Assembly: GCA_913056345.1 (NCBI GenBank)
Contig: CAJXMH010000012.1
Location: forward strand, 19,491-83,490
DNA: 64,000 nucleotides
Reading direction: 5' to 3'
Origin: an uncultured Flavobacteriales bacterium
GTDB taxonomy: Bacteria; Bacteroidota; Bacteroidia; Flavobacteriales_E; Vicingaceae
Positions 17,003 through 24,311 of the stretch are shown one piece after another. How positions within the stretch are numbered: the first letter of the stretch is position 1; every line of letters starts with the position of its first letter. Under the pieces are notes generated by a model that saw only the letters and a program-made list of their open reading frames with translations, was not told the DNA's origin and did no database searches. A program made the position numbers and the translations under genes.

Positions 17003-17755
17003 ATGAGTTTTAGCGATTTTAGTTTTAAAGTTTATCATTTTTCTCAGCTTGAATCTACCAATATTCATGCCCGCAATTTAATTCATGCCAAAAGTGCAAA
17101 GGATGGAGACCTTTTTATAAGCGCATACCAGTCAAATGGGAAAGGGCAGATAAAAAGTACTTGGCAATCCGAGCCGGGAAAGAATTTACTTTTCAGTCTT
17201 GTGCTAGAGCCGAATATTCAAATTCAGCATCAATTCTTTATCAGTATGGCAGTGGCCAACAGCCTAAGGGAGTTGATTCAACAACTTACAAACATGGCTT
17301 GCGAATTAAAATGGCCAAACGATTTGATATTGAATGGATACAAAATTGGAGGAATTCTAATAGAAAATCATTTTTCGAAAGGACTTATAACGCATTGCAT
17401 TGTTGGAGTAGGCTTAAATGTAAATCAAGTCGACTTTCCTGCAGATCTTAAACTTGCGAGTTCTTTGGCAAGGGAAACTAATAAAACTTACCGGCTGTCA
17501 ACGGTTATGGAAAGTTGGAAGCCTGTTTTTGCTAGATACTACACTTTGATTAAAGCCCGAAAATGGCAAAAAATAAAGCAGATTTACCATGATAACCTCT
17601 TTTTAAAAGGAAGATTAGCCCGCTTTGAGGATACAGAAGGTGAGTTTGAGGCCGAAGTACAAGGAGTTAATGATCAAGGCTATCTTTTACTCAAGCGCTC
17701 CTCGGGAATCAAAGAATATGAATTAAAGCAAGTTCGATTTATAGCGAAAGCTTAG
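17003..17755 (+). CDS. birA: Biotin-[acetyl-CoA-carboxylase] ligase
   Basis: A 250-residue single-function biotin ligase with no N-terminal DNA-binding domain. It activates biotin with ATP and attaches it to carrier lysines such as that of acetyl-CoA carboxylase. Motifs: YHFSQLESTN, the biotinyl-AMP loop GKGQIKSTWQSEPGKNL (family consensus GRGQRG), CELKWPNDLILNGYKIGGIL and GVGLNVNQ. In the loop the usual Arg is Lys and the following Arg is Ile, a mild variation. Its 3' end overlaps that of the convergent SRPBCC gene by 17 nt. Confidence 0.93.
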   Translation: MSFSDFSFKVYHFSQLESTNIHARNLIHAKSAKDGDLFISAYQSNGKGQIKSTWQSEPGKNLLFSLVLEPNIQIQHQFFISMAVANSLRELIQQLTNMACELKWPNDLILNGYKIGGILIENHFSKGLITHCIVGVGLNVNQVDFPADLKLASSLARETNKTYRLSTVMESWKPVFARYYTLIKARKWQKIKQIYHDNLFLKGRLARFEDTEGEFEAEVQGVNDQGYLLLKRSSGIKEYELKQVRFIAKA

Positions 17756-18143
17756 CAGCCTTGTCAACCAGCATCTCAAAGAAGTTCTTTAAAGGTTTTT
17801 CAACCATCATTTTCATGAAAGCATTAATTTCTCCTTTAAAGATCATGTAAGTTTCTGTTTCTGACTCAGATTTTTGATCAAGGTAGATCTCAAGGTCAAA
17901 TGGGAAAGGAACTTTACCAAATGATTCAACAGTAATCTTATTGGGCGCTTCGGTGTCTTTGATCTTCAATCCTATTCTAGCCATCCCTTTGATGGTAAAT
18001 TCGCATTGGTCTTTTTCAGAAGTCCACTTTTCGATCTTGTCTTCCGGCATCAACTTTTCAAAGTTGTTCATGTCGGTAAGAAATGAAAATAACTTTTCTG
18101 CACTATTTGGCGAAACGGCCTTTTTTGTTTCAATGGTTGTCAT
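17739..18143 (-). CDS. SRPBCC-fold (START/polyketide cyclase-like) protein
   Basis: A 134-residue protein with the SRPBCC pattern: KLFSFLTDMNNFEKLMP at the N-terminus, CEFTIKGMARIGLKI strands in the middle, and a long C-terminal helix (ALFIKGEINAFMKMMVEKPLKNF-type segment). Many such proteins bind hydrophobic ligands, and the ligand here is unknown. I chose the ATG at 18143 because it overlaps the pyrE stop as ATGA; a longer in-frame start 36 nt upstream lies within pyrE. Confidence 0.8.
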   Translation of the reverse strand: MTTIETKKAVSPNSAEKLFSFLTDMNNFEKLMPEDKIEKWTSEKDQCEFTIKGMARIGLKIKDTEAPNKITVESFGKVPFPFDLEIYLDQKSESETETYMIFKGEINAFMKMMVEKPLKNFFEMLVDKAAKLSL

Positions 18144-18787
18144 ACGTATACCTTCCAATTTGCTGGATCTTCTCTCCAACTTTTTAGTGAACTAATATCT
18201 TCTTGATTAATGTATCCTTTCTCGGCTGCCACTTCAATGAGCGAATGATAATCACTTAAAGTGTAAAGTGGACACTTGTATTTTTGGAAATTATTTTTTG
18301 CAAGTTCAAAGTTGTAGGTAAAAATGGCAACCATTCCTACCACATGGCAGCCTTTCTCTCTAAGGGCCTGAACAGCATTTAAACTGCTCATTCCTGTAGA
18401 GATCAGGTCTTCGATCACTACCACTCTTTGACCTGCTTCTACTTCTCCTTCAATCAAGTTTTGCAATCCATGCCCCTTGCTTGAAGAGCGAACATAAATG
18501 AAGGGAAGTTCCAACTCTTGGGCTACCAAAGCACCCTGAGCAATACCTCCGGTAGCAACGCCTGCAATCACATCAACCTGACCAAAATTTTCTTGAATGG
18601 TTTCGGCATATTTCTGACGAATGAAGGTCCTTACTTTAGGAAATGAGAGTGTGCGTCTATTGTCACAATAAATAGGGGAATGCCATCCTGAAGCCCATTG
18701 GAAGGACTCTTTTTTACTCAGTTTGATGGCTTTTATTTGAAGCAAAAATTCCGCTACTTTAAGAGCCGTTTCTTTGTTATTTTGCAT
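18140..18787 (-). CDS. pyrE: Orotate phosphoribosyltransferase
   Basis: Makes orotidine 5'-phosphate from orotate and PRPP in pyrimidine synthesis. It has 215 residues; the PRPP loop is VVVIEDLISTGMSSLNA, and the family segments SGWHSPIYCDNR, VATGGIAQGALVA and FIYVRSSSKGHG are present. It leads a two-gene operon with the SRPBCC gene (4-nt overlap). Its ATG is separated from the divergent NUDIX ATG by only 2 nt, so the promoters must overlap the coding starts. Confidence 0.96.
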   Translation of the reverse strand: MQNNKETALKVAEFLLQIKAIKLSKKESFQWASGWHSPIYCDNRRTLSFPKVRTFIRQKYAETIQENFGQVDVIAGVATGGIAQGALVAQELELPFIYVRSSSKGHGLQNLIEGEVEAGQRVVVIEDLISTGMSSLNAVQALREKGCHVVGMVAIFTYNFELAKNNFQKYKCPLYTLSDYHSLIEVAAEKGYINQEDISSLKSWREDPANWKVYV

Positions 18788-18797
18788 ACATGCAAAA
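18780..18797. promoter_or_regulatory. 18-bp perfect palindrome holding both divergent start codons and mirrored -7 boxes
   Basis: TTTTGCATACATGCAAAA is self-complementary and contains the pyrE start (minus, 18787) and the NUDIX start (plus, 18790). On the minus strand TACTTTTG, an exact -7 element, ends 5 nt before the pyrE ATG. On the plus strand TTATTTTG, one mismatch from consensus, ends 5 nt before the NUDIX ATG. Leaderless divergent transcription, and a possible shared operator, would explain the layout. Confidence 0.5.
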
Positions 18798-19398
18798 GTA
18801 TCAAGTTTTTATCAAGCAAAACCAGCTTAGCTTCGTTGAAAAGGCCGAAAAGTATGAACAATCGGCCAACACTTTGTTCATAACTAGCCCTGAAAGTGAG
18901 GAGTTTGAAATCATGGTAAAGGGTCTGCTTGAGCTACCTCAAAAACTAAATTTGCAGTTTGTAGTTGCCGACCCCACTAAGAGTTGGAAAGTGTTTAAAC
19001 AACATTTTTCCCTTATTCAAGCGGCAGGTGGCAGGGTAACTAATTCAAAGGGCCAGATGCTTTGGATTAAGAGACTTGGAGTGTGGGACCTACCAAAAGG
19101 CAAAATTGAGCAAGGAGAAACCGTAGAGTTGGCAGCTGTTCGTGAAGTAGAAGAGGAATGTGGTATTGGTAAATTAAAAATTACTGCCCCCTTATCAACT
19201 ACTTATCACATGTATAAACTTAAAGAAGAAATCATACTTAAGGAGACCTTTTGGTTTGAGATGGAAACAGCCGATGATGCAGGTTTGATTCCACAAGAGG
19301 AAGAGGACATTGAGGCGGCTGTTTGGGTTGAGCCTAATGACTTAGCTAATAAACTTTCTGATACTTACCCATCAATTAGCTCGCTTTTCAATAGCTAG
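18790..19398 (+). CDS. NUDIX hydrolase
   Basis: A 202-residue protein with a C-terminal NUDIX domain. A complete box G-x5-E-x7-R-E-V-E-E-E-C-G-I starts at G104, so it should hydrolyse a nucleoside diphosphate linked to another group. The N-terminal ~75 residues (YQVFIKQNQLSFVEKAEKYE onward) form an extra region with no clear family. The strand before the box, LWIKRLGVWDLPKGK, is typical of Bacteroidota NUDIX proteins found beside pyrE. The last 4 nt overlap the end of the convergent SPFH gene. Confidence 0.9.
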   Translation: MQKYQVFIKQNQLSFVEKAEKYEQSANTLFITSPESEEFEIMVKGLLELPQKLNLQFVVADPTKSWKVFKQHFSLIQAAGGRVTNSKGQMLWIKRLGVWDLPKGKIEQGETVELAAVREVEEECGIGKLKITAPLSTTYHMYKLKEEIILKETFWFEMETADDAGLIPQEEEDIEAAVWVEPNDLANKLSDTYPSISSLFNS

Positions 19399-20345
19399 CT
19401 TGATTTCTCAGCCTCTGTGCCACCTTTTTTGAGATTCTTTGATTTCATCTGTTCGCCAATTTGGTTAGAAGCGGTAAAAGAGGCAATCATATTGTTAAGC
19501 ATATCGCTGCCTGCTTGAGGAGCATTAGGCAACAAGATCAAATTACTATCTGTTTCCTCTCCCAGAGATTGAAGTGTATCGTAATGTTGGGTAACCACAA
19601 TTAAAGCAGATGCTTCCTGAGAATTGATGCCTACTTTATTCAGCACTTCCACACTTTCTTCTAAACCCCGTGCAATTTCTCTTCGCTGATCAGCTATCCC
19701 TTGACCTTGAAGTCTTTTACTTTCAGCTTCAGCACTTGCTTTAGCTACGATCTTGATTCGATCAGCTTCCGCCTCGAATTCCGCTGCCACTTTTTCTCTT
19801 TCAGAGGCATTAATGCGGTTCATGGCCGACTTGACTTGCTCGTCAGGATCAATGTCGGTGACAAGGGTTTTAATGATGTCATAACCATAATCTTGCATGG
19901 CGTCATTCAATTCACCCTTAACTGCAATCGCTATGTCATCTTTGCGCACAAATACATCATCCAATTTCATTTTCGGAACTTCAGCTCTTACCACATCAAA
20001 AACGTAGGAGGTAATCTGTGCATTAGAGTTTTCAAGTCTGTAAAAGGCATCGTAAACTTTACTTCTCACTACCTGAAACTGCACTGAGACTTTTAAACGT
20101 ACAAAAACATCATCTTTGGTTTTGGTTTCAACCAAAACGTCTAATTGCTGCACCTTGAGGTTGATGCGTCCCACTACTTGATCAATTATTGGTATCTTAA
20201 GTTGAAGCCCTGAATTTCGTGTGCTGTTAAAGCGTCCAAATCGTTCCACAATACCTGAGGTTTGTTGTTTTACCACGAAAAAAGTTCCCTTAACTAAAAA
20301 GAAGGCTATAACTGAAAATAAGAGGAGACTAATGTAATTTTCCAT
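19395..20345 (-). CDS. SPFH/Band 7 domain protein (stomatin-like)
   Basis: A 316-residue stomatin/prohibitin-like membrane protein: one N-terminal helix (ISLLLFSVIAFFLVKGTFFVV) followed by QQTSGIVERFGRFN and the Band 7 domain. A coiled-coil region rich in Ala/Glu/Arg (ASEREKVAAEFEAEADRIKI, then ESKRLQGQGIADQRREIA) follows, with a tail ending in Lys/Ser. Such proteins form microdomain scaffolds and often modulate proteases such as FtsH or channels. I chose ATG 20345 because the alternative 30 nt upstream falls in the -7 promoter box. No NfeD partner lies beside it. Confidence 0.88.
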   Translation of the reverse strand: MENYISLLLFSVIAFFLVKGTFFVVKQQTSGIVERFGRFNSTRNSGLQLKIPIIDQVVGRINLKVQQLDVLVETKTKDDVFVRLKVSVQFQVVRSKVYDAFYRLENSNAQITSYVFDVVRAEVPKMKLDDVFVRKDDIAIAVKGELNDAMQDYGYDIIKTLVTDIDPDEQVKSAMNRINASEREKVAAEFEAEADRIKIVAKASAEAESKRLQGQGIADQRREIARGLEESVEVLNKVGINSQEASALIVVTQHYDTLQSLGEETDSNLILLPNAPQAGSDMLNNMIASFTASNQIGEQMKSKNLKKGGTEAEKSS

Positions 20346-20372
20346 GCTGCTTGTTTTAATGTATGGGATTAT

Positions 20373-20380
20373 CAAATATA
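20373..20380 (-). promoter_or_regulatory. Predicted -7 box of the SPFH gene
   Basis: On the minus strand the sequence reads TATATTTG, an exact TAnnTTTG match, 27 nt before the ATG at 20345. It also covers the longer alternative start, which argues against that start. Confidence 0.5.
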
Positions 20381-20398
20381 CCGAAAAGCACCTTTGGC

Positions 20399-21769
20399 TT
20401 AAGGTTGTCGATTTATTTGGTACAGCATTCTTTCAACATCAGCAGGACCCGGTGCAAATGCTTTTATCATTTTACCGTCTGGATCAATTAAGTAATAGGA
20501 GGGGACTGCTTTTACTTCATACTTTTCTCTCAATTCATAGTCATTGCCATAATGAAGAAAGGGCCAGTTGTAAGTATTTTCAGCTTTCACTTTTTTGTAA
20601 AAAGATTTCTCTTCGTCTAGGTTTATACTCACAAATTGAACTTTCTCTCCATACTTTTCCTCTAATTTCTGCATGATCTTCAGATCTTTCAAGCTAGGAA
20701 TCGACCAATCTGCCCAAAACCCTAAGTACAGGTGTTTTCCTTTATAGTCACTGAGGTTTACTAGTTCATCCTTACTGTTGTACAAACTAAAAGTTGGAGC
20801 AGCTTTATTTTGCGCAAAAGCCTCAAGGTGTTCAATTACTGAAACTGCCGCATTCTTGTTTTCTTGACTACTTGCCTTTTTACTTAGCTGTTGAAGCATT
20901 GCCAGATTACTTTCGGGCTCAATTACCTTATCATGATAAACCTCTAAAAGTCCATTTATGAAGTATAGTTCAGCTAATTCTATTTGCTGGAAACCTTTCT
21001 CTGCTTGAATTAGTGCTAAGCTCTTGCCCATATCTTTTTCAAACATGATCAACTTAAGCAGTTCAGCCCCATTTTTTGTAATACAGAACTGTCCAAAGTC
21101 TTTTTGGTAGAATTGGCTGAAGAAATTCATGTATTCTTTGTGATGGTGCAAAACTTCTTTTCCCTTCAGGTATTTTTCGAAAAGGGTTTGATTGGAGACG
21201 CGATTGATATCCTCAAGATTTGCTAAGGCGTAAGTTGCATAATCTGCCATAAACTTTGGGCTTTGATATTTAGCTTCAGTATTCATTTTTGAAATGAATT
21301 CATTTATAGCTTCTTGCGCTGCATTTACCACAAACTTTTCATAATGCTCAGTAAAAAAAGTTTGATAAGCTCGATTAAAGGATTTGATCTTTTGATTAAG
21401 CTCCTGTGGCTTTGGGAAAGCAAGCTTAAGGTCTAAAAGTTTGTTGTAGGCCTTTCCTTGATTCTTATCTGCATCATAAGCTAAAGTTAAATTGTAAACC
21501 TCACCGCTTTCTGCAAAAAAACTACTCACCTTATCTTCAATCTTAATTAACAGCTGCTTAGTGCTTGATAACTCCAATTCAAGCCTGAATTTCTCTTTTT
21601 CGATAGTAGTTTCTGCTAGGGTTTCTTTTTCATTGGTTAGGTAATTGCTTACGGCAAGCACTTTTAGCTTTTTACCATTAAAGCCTGCTACTTGTCCCTG
21701 AATTACCACACTTTGGCTTTTAAGCTGCACGGCGCTTAAAAGAAACAAGATTACCAGCAATAAGCGCAT
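20399..21769 (-). CDS. Secreted thioredoxin-fold (TlpA-like) protein lacking the CxxC cysteines
   Basis: A 456-residue protein with a signal peptide (MRLLLVILFLLSAVQLKSQ). The N-terminal part (SVVIQGQVAGFNGKKLKVLA) resembles the DUF4369-type beta domain of Bacteroidota thiol-disulfide proteins, a helical middle follows, and the last ~140 residues form a TlpA/AhpC-like thioredoxin fold (APTFSLYNSKDELVNLSDYKGKHLYLGFWADW). Where active members have WCxPC, this protein has W355-S-I-P-S359, so both cysteines are replaced by serine. The cis-proline segment AVPSYYLIDPDG is kept. It cannot act as an ordinary disulfide reductase. ATG 21769 was chosen for the signal peptide; it starts 1 nt after the coaD stop. 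Confidence 0.85.
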   Translation of the reverse strand: MRLLLVILFLLSAVQLKSQSVVIQGQVAGFNGKKLKVLAVSNYLTNEKETLAETTIEKEKFRLELELSSTKQLLIKIEDKVSSFFAESGEVYNLTLAYDADKNQGKAYNKLLDLKLAFPKPQELNQKIKSFNRAYQTFFTEHYEKFVVNAAQEAINEFISKMNTEAKYQSPKFMADYATYALANLEDINRVSNQTLFEKYLKGKEVLHHHKEYMNFFSQFYQKDFGQFCITKNGAELLKLIMFEKDMGKSLALIQAEKGFQQIELAELYFINGLLEVYHDKVIEPESNLAMLQQLSKKASSQENKNAAVSVIEHLEAFAQNKAAPTFSLYNSKDELVNLSDYKGKHLYLGFWADWSIPSLKDLKIMQKLEEKYGEKVQFVSINLDEEKSFYKKVKAENTYNWPFLHYGNDYELREKYEVKAVPSYYLIDPDGKMIKAFAPGPADVERMLYQINRQP

Positions 21770-21770
21770 G

Positions 21771-22226
21771 TTAAAATTTAATGTTGGTCGGTAAAAATTG
21801 TGAGGCATCTCCATCATTACGAATTATATCACGCACAATAGTTGAGTTTATTGCTGCATGTTCCAATTCAGTGAATAAAAAGACGGTTTCAATTTCAGGA
21901 GCCAGCTGGCGATTCATTTGAGCAATGGAGTGTTCGTATTCAAAATCCATTTGATTGCGTAGGCCCCTTAGCAGGTAGTTGGCTCCGATTTTGCGACAGT
22001 AATTCACCGTTAGTGTGTTGTAAATATCTACCACGATCTTATCACTCTCAAATGCTCCTTTTATCCAATTTTTACGCTGGTCAAGATCAAACATGTATTT
22101 TTTCTGTGAGTTATTGCCTATTGCAACCACGATTCGGTCAAAGAGGGGTAAGGCTCTCTCAACAACAGATACATGGCCTAGGGTTATGGGATCAAAAGAT
22201 CCAGGAAAAACGGCTACTCTTTTCAT
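21771..22226 (-). CDS. coaD: Pantetheine-phosphate adenylyltransferase
   Basis: Transfers AMP from ATP to 4'-phosphopantetheine in CoA synthesis. It has 151 residues; the class I nucleotidyltransferase motif FPGSFDPITLGH opens the protein, and YLLRGLRNQMDFEYE and the ISSTIVRDI-like NSTIVRDIIRN segment follow. Its start overlaps the rsmD stop by 4 nt. Confidence 0.96.
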   Translation of the reverse strand: MKRVAVFPGSFDPITLGHVSVVERALPLFDRIVVAIGNNSQKKYMFDLDQRKNWIKGAFESDKIVVDIYNTLTVNYCRKIGANYLLRGLRNQMDFEYEHSIAQMNRQLAPEIETVFLFTELEHAAINSTIVRDIIRNDGDASQFLPTNIKF

Positions 22227-22765
22227 TCGCTTGGTGATTCAAAAAAAGTAAAGTTAACATTTCCGTATTTTCTTTGATTATTAAAGCATGGGTGCTTGCT
22301 GAAATCACTATGTTTATCGTGCTCTAGGATCAATAACCCACCCTCGTTTAAGAGCTTTCGCTCAAAAACCAAATCGATCAGTTTTTCTAAACCTTCCATG
22401 GCATAAGGTGGATCGGAAAAGATCAGGTCGTACCTCTCTTTGGTTTGGTTGAGGTATTTGAATAGATCTGCTTTGCGTGCCACTAACTGCTTAAACTCTA
22501 GGTTTGCTGCAGTTTTTTTTATGTATGCGATACAAGGATAATGAGCATCTATACAATGTACTTTTGCAGCACCTCTAGAGCAAAACTCATAGGCAATATT
22601 GCCGGTTCCGGAGCAAAGGTCTAGCACTTCTAAGCCACTGATTTCAAGCCTATTTTGCAATAAATTGAATAATCCTTCTTTGGCAAAGTCTGTAGTTGGC
22701 CGCACAGGTAGTTTTTTTGGAGCCTGAATTTTTCTGCCCTTGTGGCTACCTCCTATGATTCGCAC
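22223..22765 (-). CDS. rsmD: 16S rRNA (guanine(966)-N(2))-methyltransferase RsmD
   Basis: A 180-residue methyltransferase for G966 of 16S rRNA. It starts MRIIGGSHKGRKI, has PVRPTTDFAKEGLFN, the SAM site LDLCSGTGNIAYEF and the catalytic SDPPY motif. Its 5' end overlaps the preceding DUF3822 gene by 13 nt. Confidence 0.95.
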   Translation of the reverse strand: MRIIGGSHKGRKIQAPKKLPVRPTTDFAKEGLFNLLQNRLEISGLEVLDLCSGTGNIAYEFCSRGAAKVHCIDAHYPCIAYIKKTAANLEFKQLVARKADLFKYLNQTKERYDLIFSDPPYAMEGLEKLIDLVFERKLLNEGGLLILEHDKHSDFSKHPCFNNQRKYGNVNFTFFESPSE

Positions 22766-23610
22766 AAATACTGGTTGAAAAGATTAAAGAAGTGCGATTC
22801 TCCAAGCTGACTTAAAACTTGCGATTCTTGAATCACCTTTGGTCTGCTGATCAGCTCTAGTTTTCGAATGTATGTAAAGAGCATACGGTAAATTGGTGAA
22901 TCTTTTTCCACCATACCCGATAGTTTTAGCTCTAAGGTTTCACGGTCAAGTTCTAGCTGCTCTAGTGTGTATAAAAAGAAGTACATAAAGTCTTCAACGG
23001 TGGCATATTTGAACTGGTTGTATAAGTGTAATTTTCCATCTTTGTATATTCCAATTTGGAAATGGTTCTGATGAACTTCCAGGTAAACAGTTTCTTTTGC
23101 CGCCTGCTTCCGATTTGCGGTATACTCTAAAAAAGGGGCACTTTCGTGAATGATCTGCCCAAGATTGAAGCGCGATTGAAATAAGTTTTTGATCAAAAAT
23201 GGAAACTCAAAAGCCAGCTGAATAGAGGCTCCTTCTATCGCATGGGTGAGAAGATCAGATTTTGCAATAGGACGTTTGTGATTGTATTCAAAAAAGTCCA
23301 TAGCTGCCTCTTCAGAAAACAAGGCCGATGGAACTTGCACAAAGTAAGGTGAACAGACTGTAAGGCTTACTTTTTTATGATTTCGATCTAAATGATTAAG
23401 TATTGATCTTAATGGCTCTAAAGTAGTTCCCCACTCTTGATGATCTCCTATGGAATAGGATTCAAGGCCAACAAATTGATTTTCTGTTGGAGCAAGATAG
23501 CAGGCGTGTAAGTTCTTTTTATCGACTTGAAGAAAAAGGTGAAGTTTTGATTTCTGATCAATGTAAGCTTGATCAAAATACTGCTTTTGCAGCACTTTCT
23601 TTGCCGACAT
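22753..23610 (-). CDS. DUF3822 family protein
   Basis: A 285-residue soluble protein of the Bacteroidota family DUF3822, which regularly precedes rsmD. Its two halves look alike (TVCSPYFVQVPSALFS; HLYNQFKYATVEDFMYFFLY), recalling an actin-like ATPase/PilM-type duplicated fold, but no nucleotide motif stands out. It begins 5 nt after the membrane-anchored gene upstream and overlaps rsmD by 13 nt. Function is unknown. Confidence 0.8.
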   Translation of the reverse strand: MSAKKVLQKQYFDQAYIDQKSKLHLFLQVDKKNLHACYLAPTENQFVGLESYSIGDHQEWGTTLEPLRSILNHLDRNHKKVSLTVCSPYFVQVPSALFSEEAAMDFFEYNHKRPIAKSDLLTHAIEGASIQLAFEFPFLIKNLFQSRFNLGQIIHESAPFLEYTANRKQAAKETVYLEVHQNHFQIGIYKDGKLHLYNQFKYATVEDFMYFFLYTLEQLELDRETLELKLSGMVEKDSPIYRMLFTYIRKLELISRPKVIQESQVLSQLGESHFFNLFNQYLCES

Positions 23611-23615
23611 GCCAA

Positions 23616-24197
23616 CTACTTCCAGTTGCCCGTTGTAATGGGCTCGGTTAGCGAACCTACTTGAATACGTGCATCCAAATCTACGTTTTCGCTTTTTGTG
23701 CTCAGACCTTTGTAAATCTCACCGTAAGTAGTGTAGACTTCAAATACGTTCACATTTACTTTGTTCTTTTCAATCACATCAGCCTTCATTTTGAACTCAG
23801 AACCATTGCTGAAAGGAACGATCTTCAATGAATCTACAGCAAAATCTTCTTCAAAAATGGTGCGAGCAGGAACAAGCAAGGTGTCTCGAATAACAATACC
23901 CTGAGCCACTGCCTCAGCTTCCGTTAATGTATCAGGTACGTTACCAATGGCTTTCACTATAGTAAGAGAATCATTGTTTAAGAAGTTAAATAGTTCGGCA
24001 AAACTTCCTGCATAACGGCCATTTTCGTTTTTAAACTCTTTTTGGGCATCCACCACGTACTCAAGTCTTTCATGAACTACTTCTTGTCTACTTTTAGCTT
24101 CTTCCTTAAAAGCTATTTTATTTTGAATACCATCATAGATGAAATAAGCTAAAACTGCAGATACAGCTACTAAAGCAAGTTGTATTACGATCTTCAT
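23616..24197 (-). CDS. Membrane-anchored protein of unknown function with pilin-like N-terminus
   Basis: A 193-residue protein starting with one membrane helix (IVIQLALVAVSAVLAYFIYDG) followed by a charged amphipathic helix. The phrase FKNENGRYAGSFAELFNFL resembles the segment after the helix of type IV pilin-like proteins, though the processing site is not evident. The rest is beta-rich without recognised motifs. It is the first gene of an operon with DUF3822, rsmD, coaD and the thioredoxin-fold gene, behind a good promoter. Confidence 0.75.
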   Translation of the reverse strand: MKIVIQLALVAVSAVLAYFIYDGIQNKIAFKEEAKSRQEVVHERLEYVVDAQKEFKNENGRYAGSFAELFNFLNNDSLTIVKAIGNVPDTLTEAEAVAQGIVIRDTLLVPARTIFEEDFAVDSLKIVPFSNGSEFKMKADVIEKNKVNVNVFEVYTTYGEIYKGLSTKSENVDLDARIQVGSLTEPITTGNWK

Positions 24198-24229
24198 GGA
24201 GTATTTGGTTTAAAAATTTTCATCGGTCA

Positions 24230-24259
24230 CAAATCTACAATTTTTTTATGTCTGTCAAA
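24230..24259 (-). promoter_or_regulatory. Predicted promoter of the 24197-20399 operon
   Basis: On the minus strand, TTTG (24259-24256) is followed after 18 nt by TAGATTTG (24237-24230). Both boxes match consensus, 32 nt upstream of the start at 24197. Confidence 0.65.
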
Positions 24260-24284
24260 TCCCCTGTGAGCATTGAATTAAGGT

Positions 24285-24292
24285 TAATTTTG
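24285..24292 (+). promoter_or_regulatory. Predicted -7 box of the RecD-like helicase gene
   Basis: TAATTTTG is an exact -7 match, 19 nt upstream of the ATG at 24312. No clear -33 TTG at standard spacing. Confidence 0.45.
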
Positions 24293-24311
24293 ATCAGAAG
24301 CGTGAAGCTAG

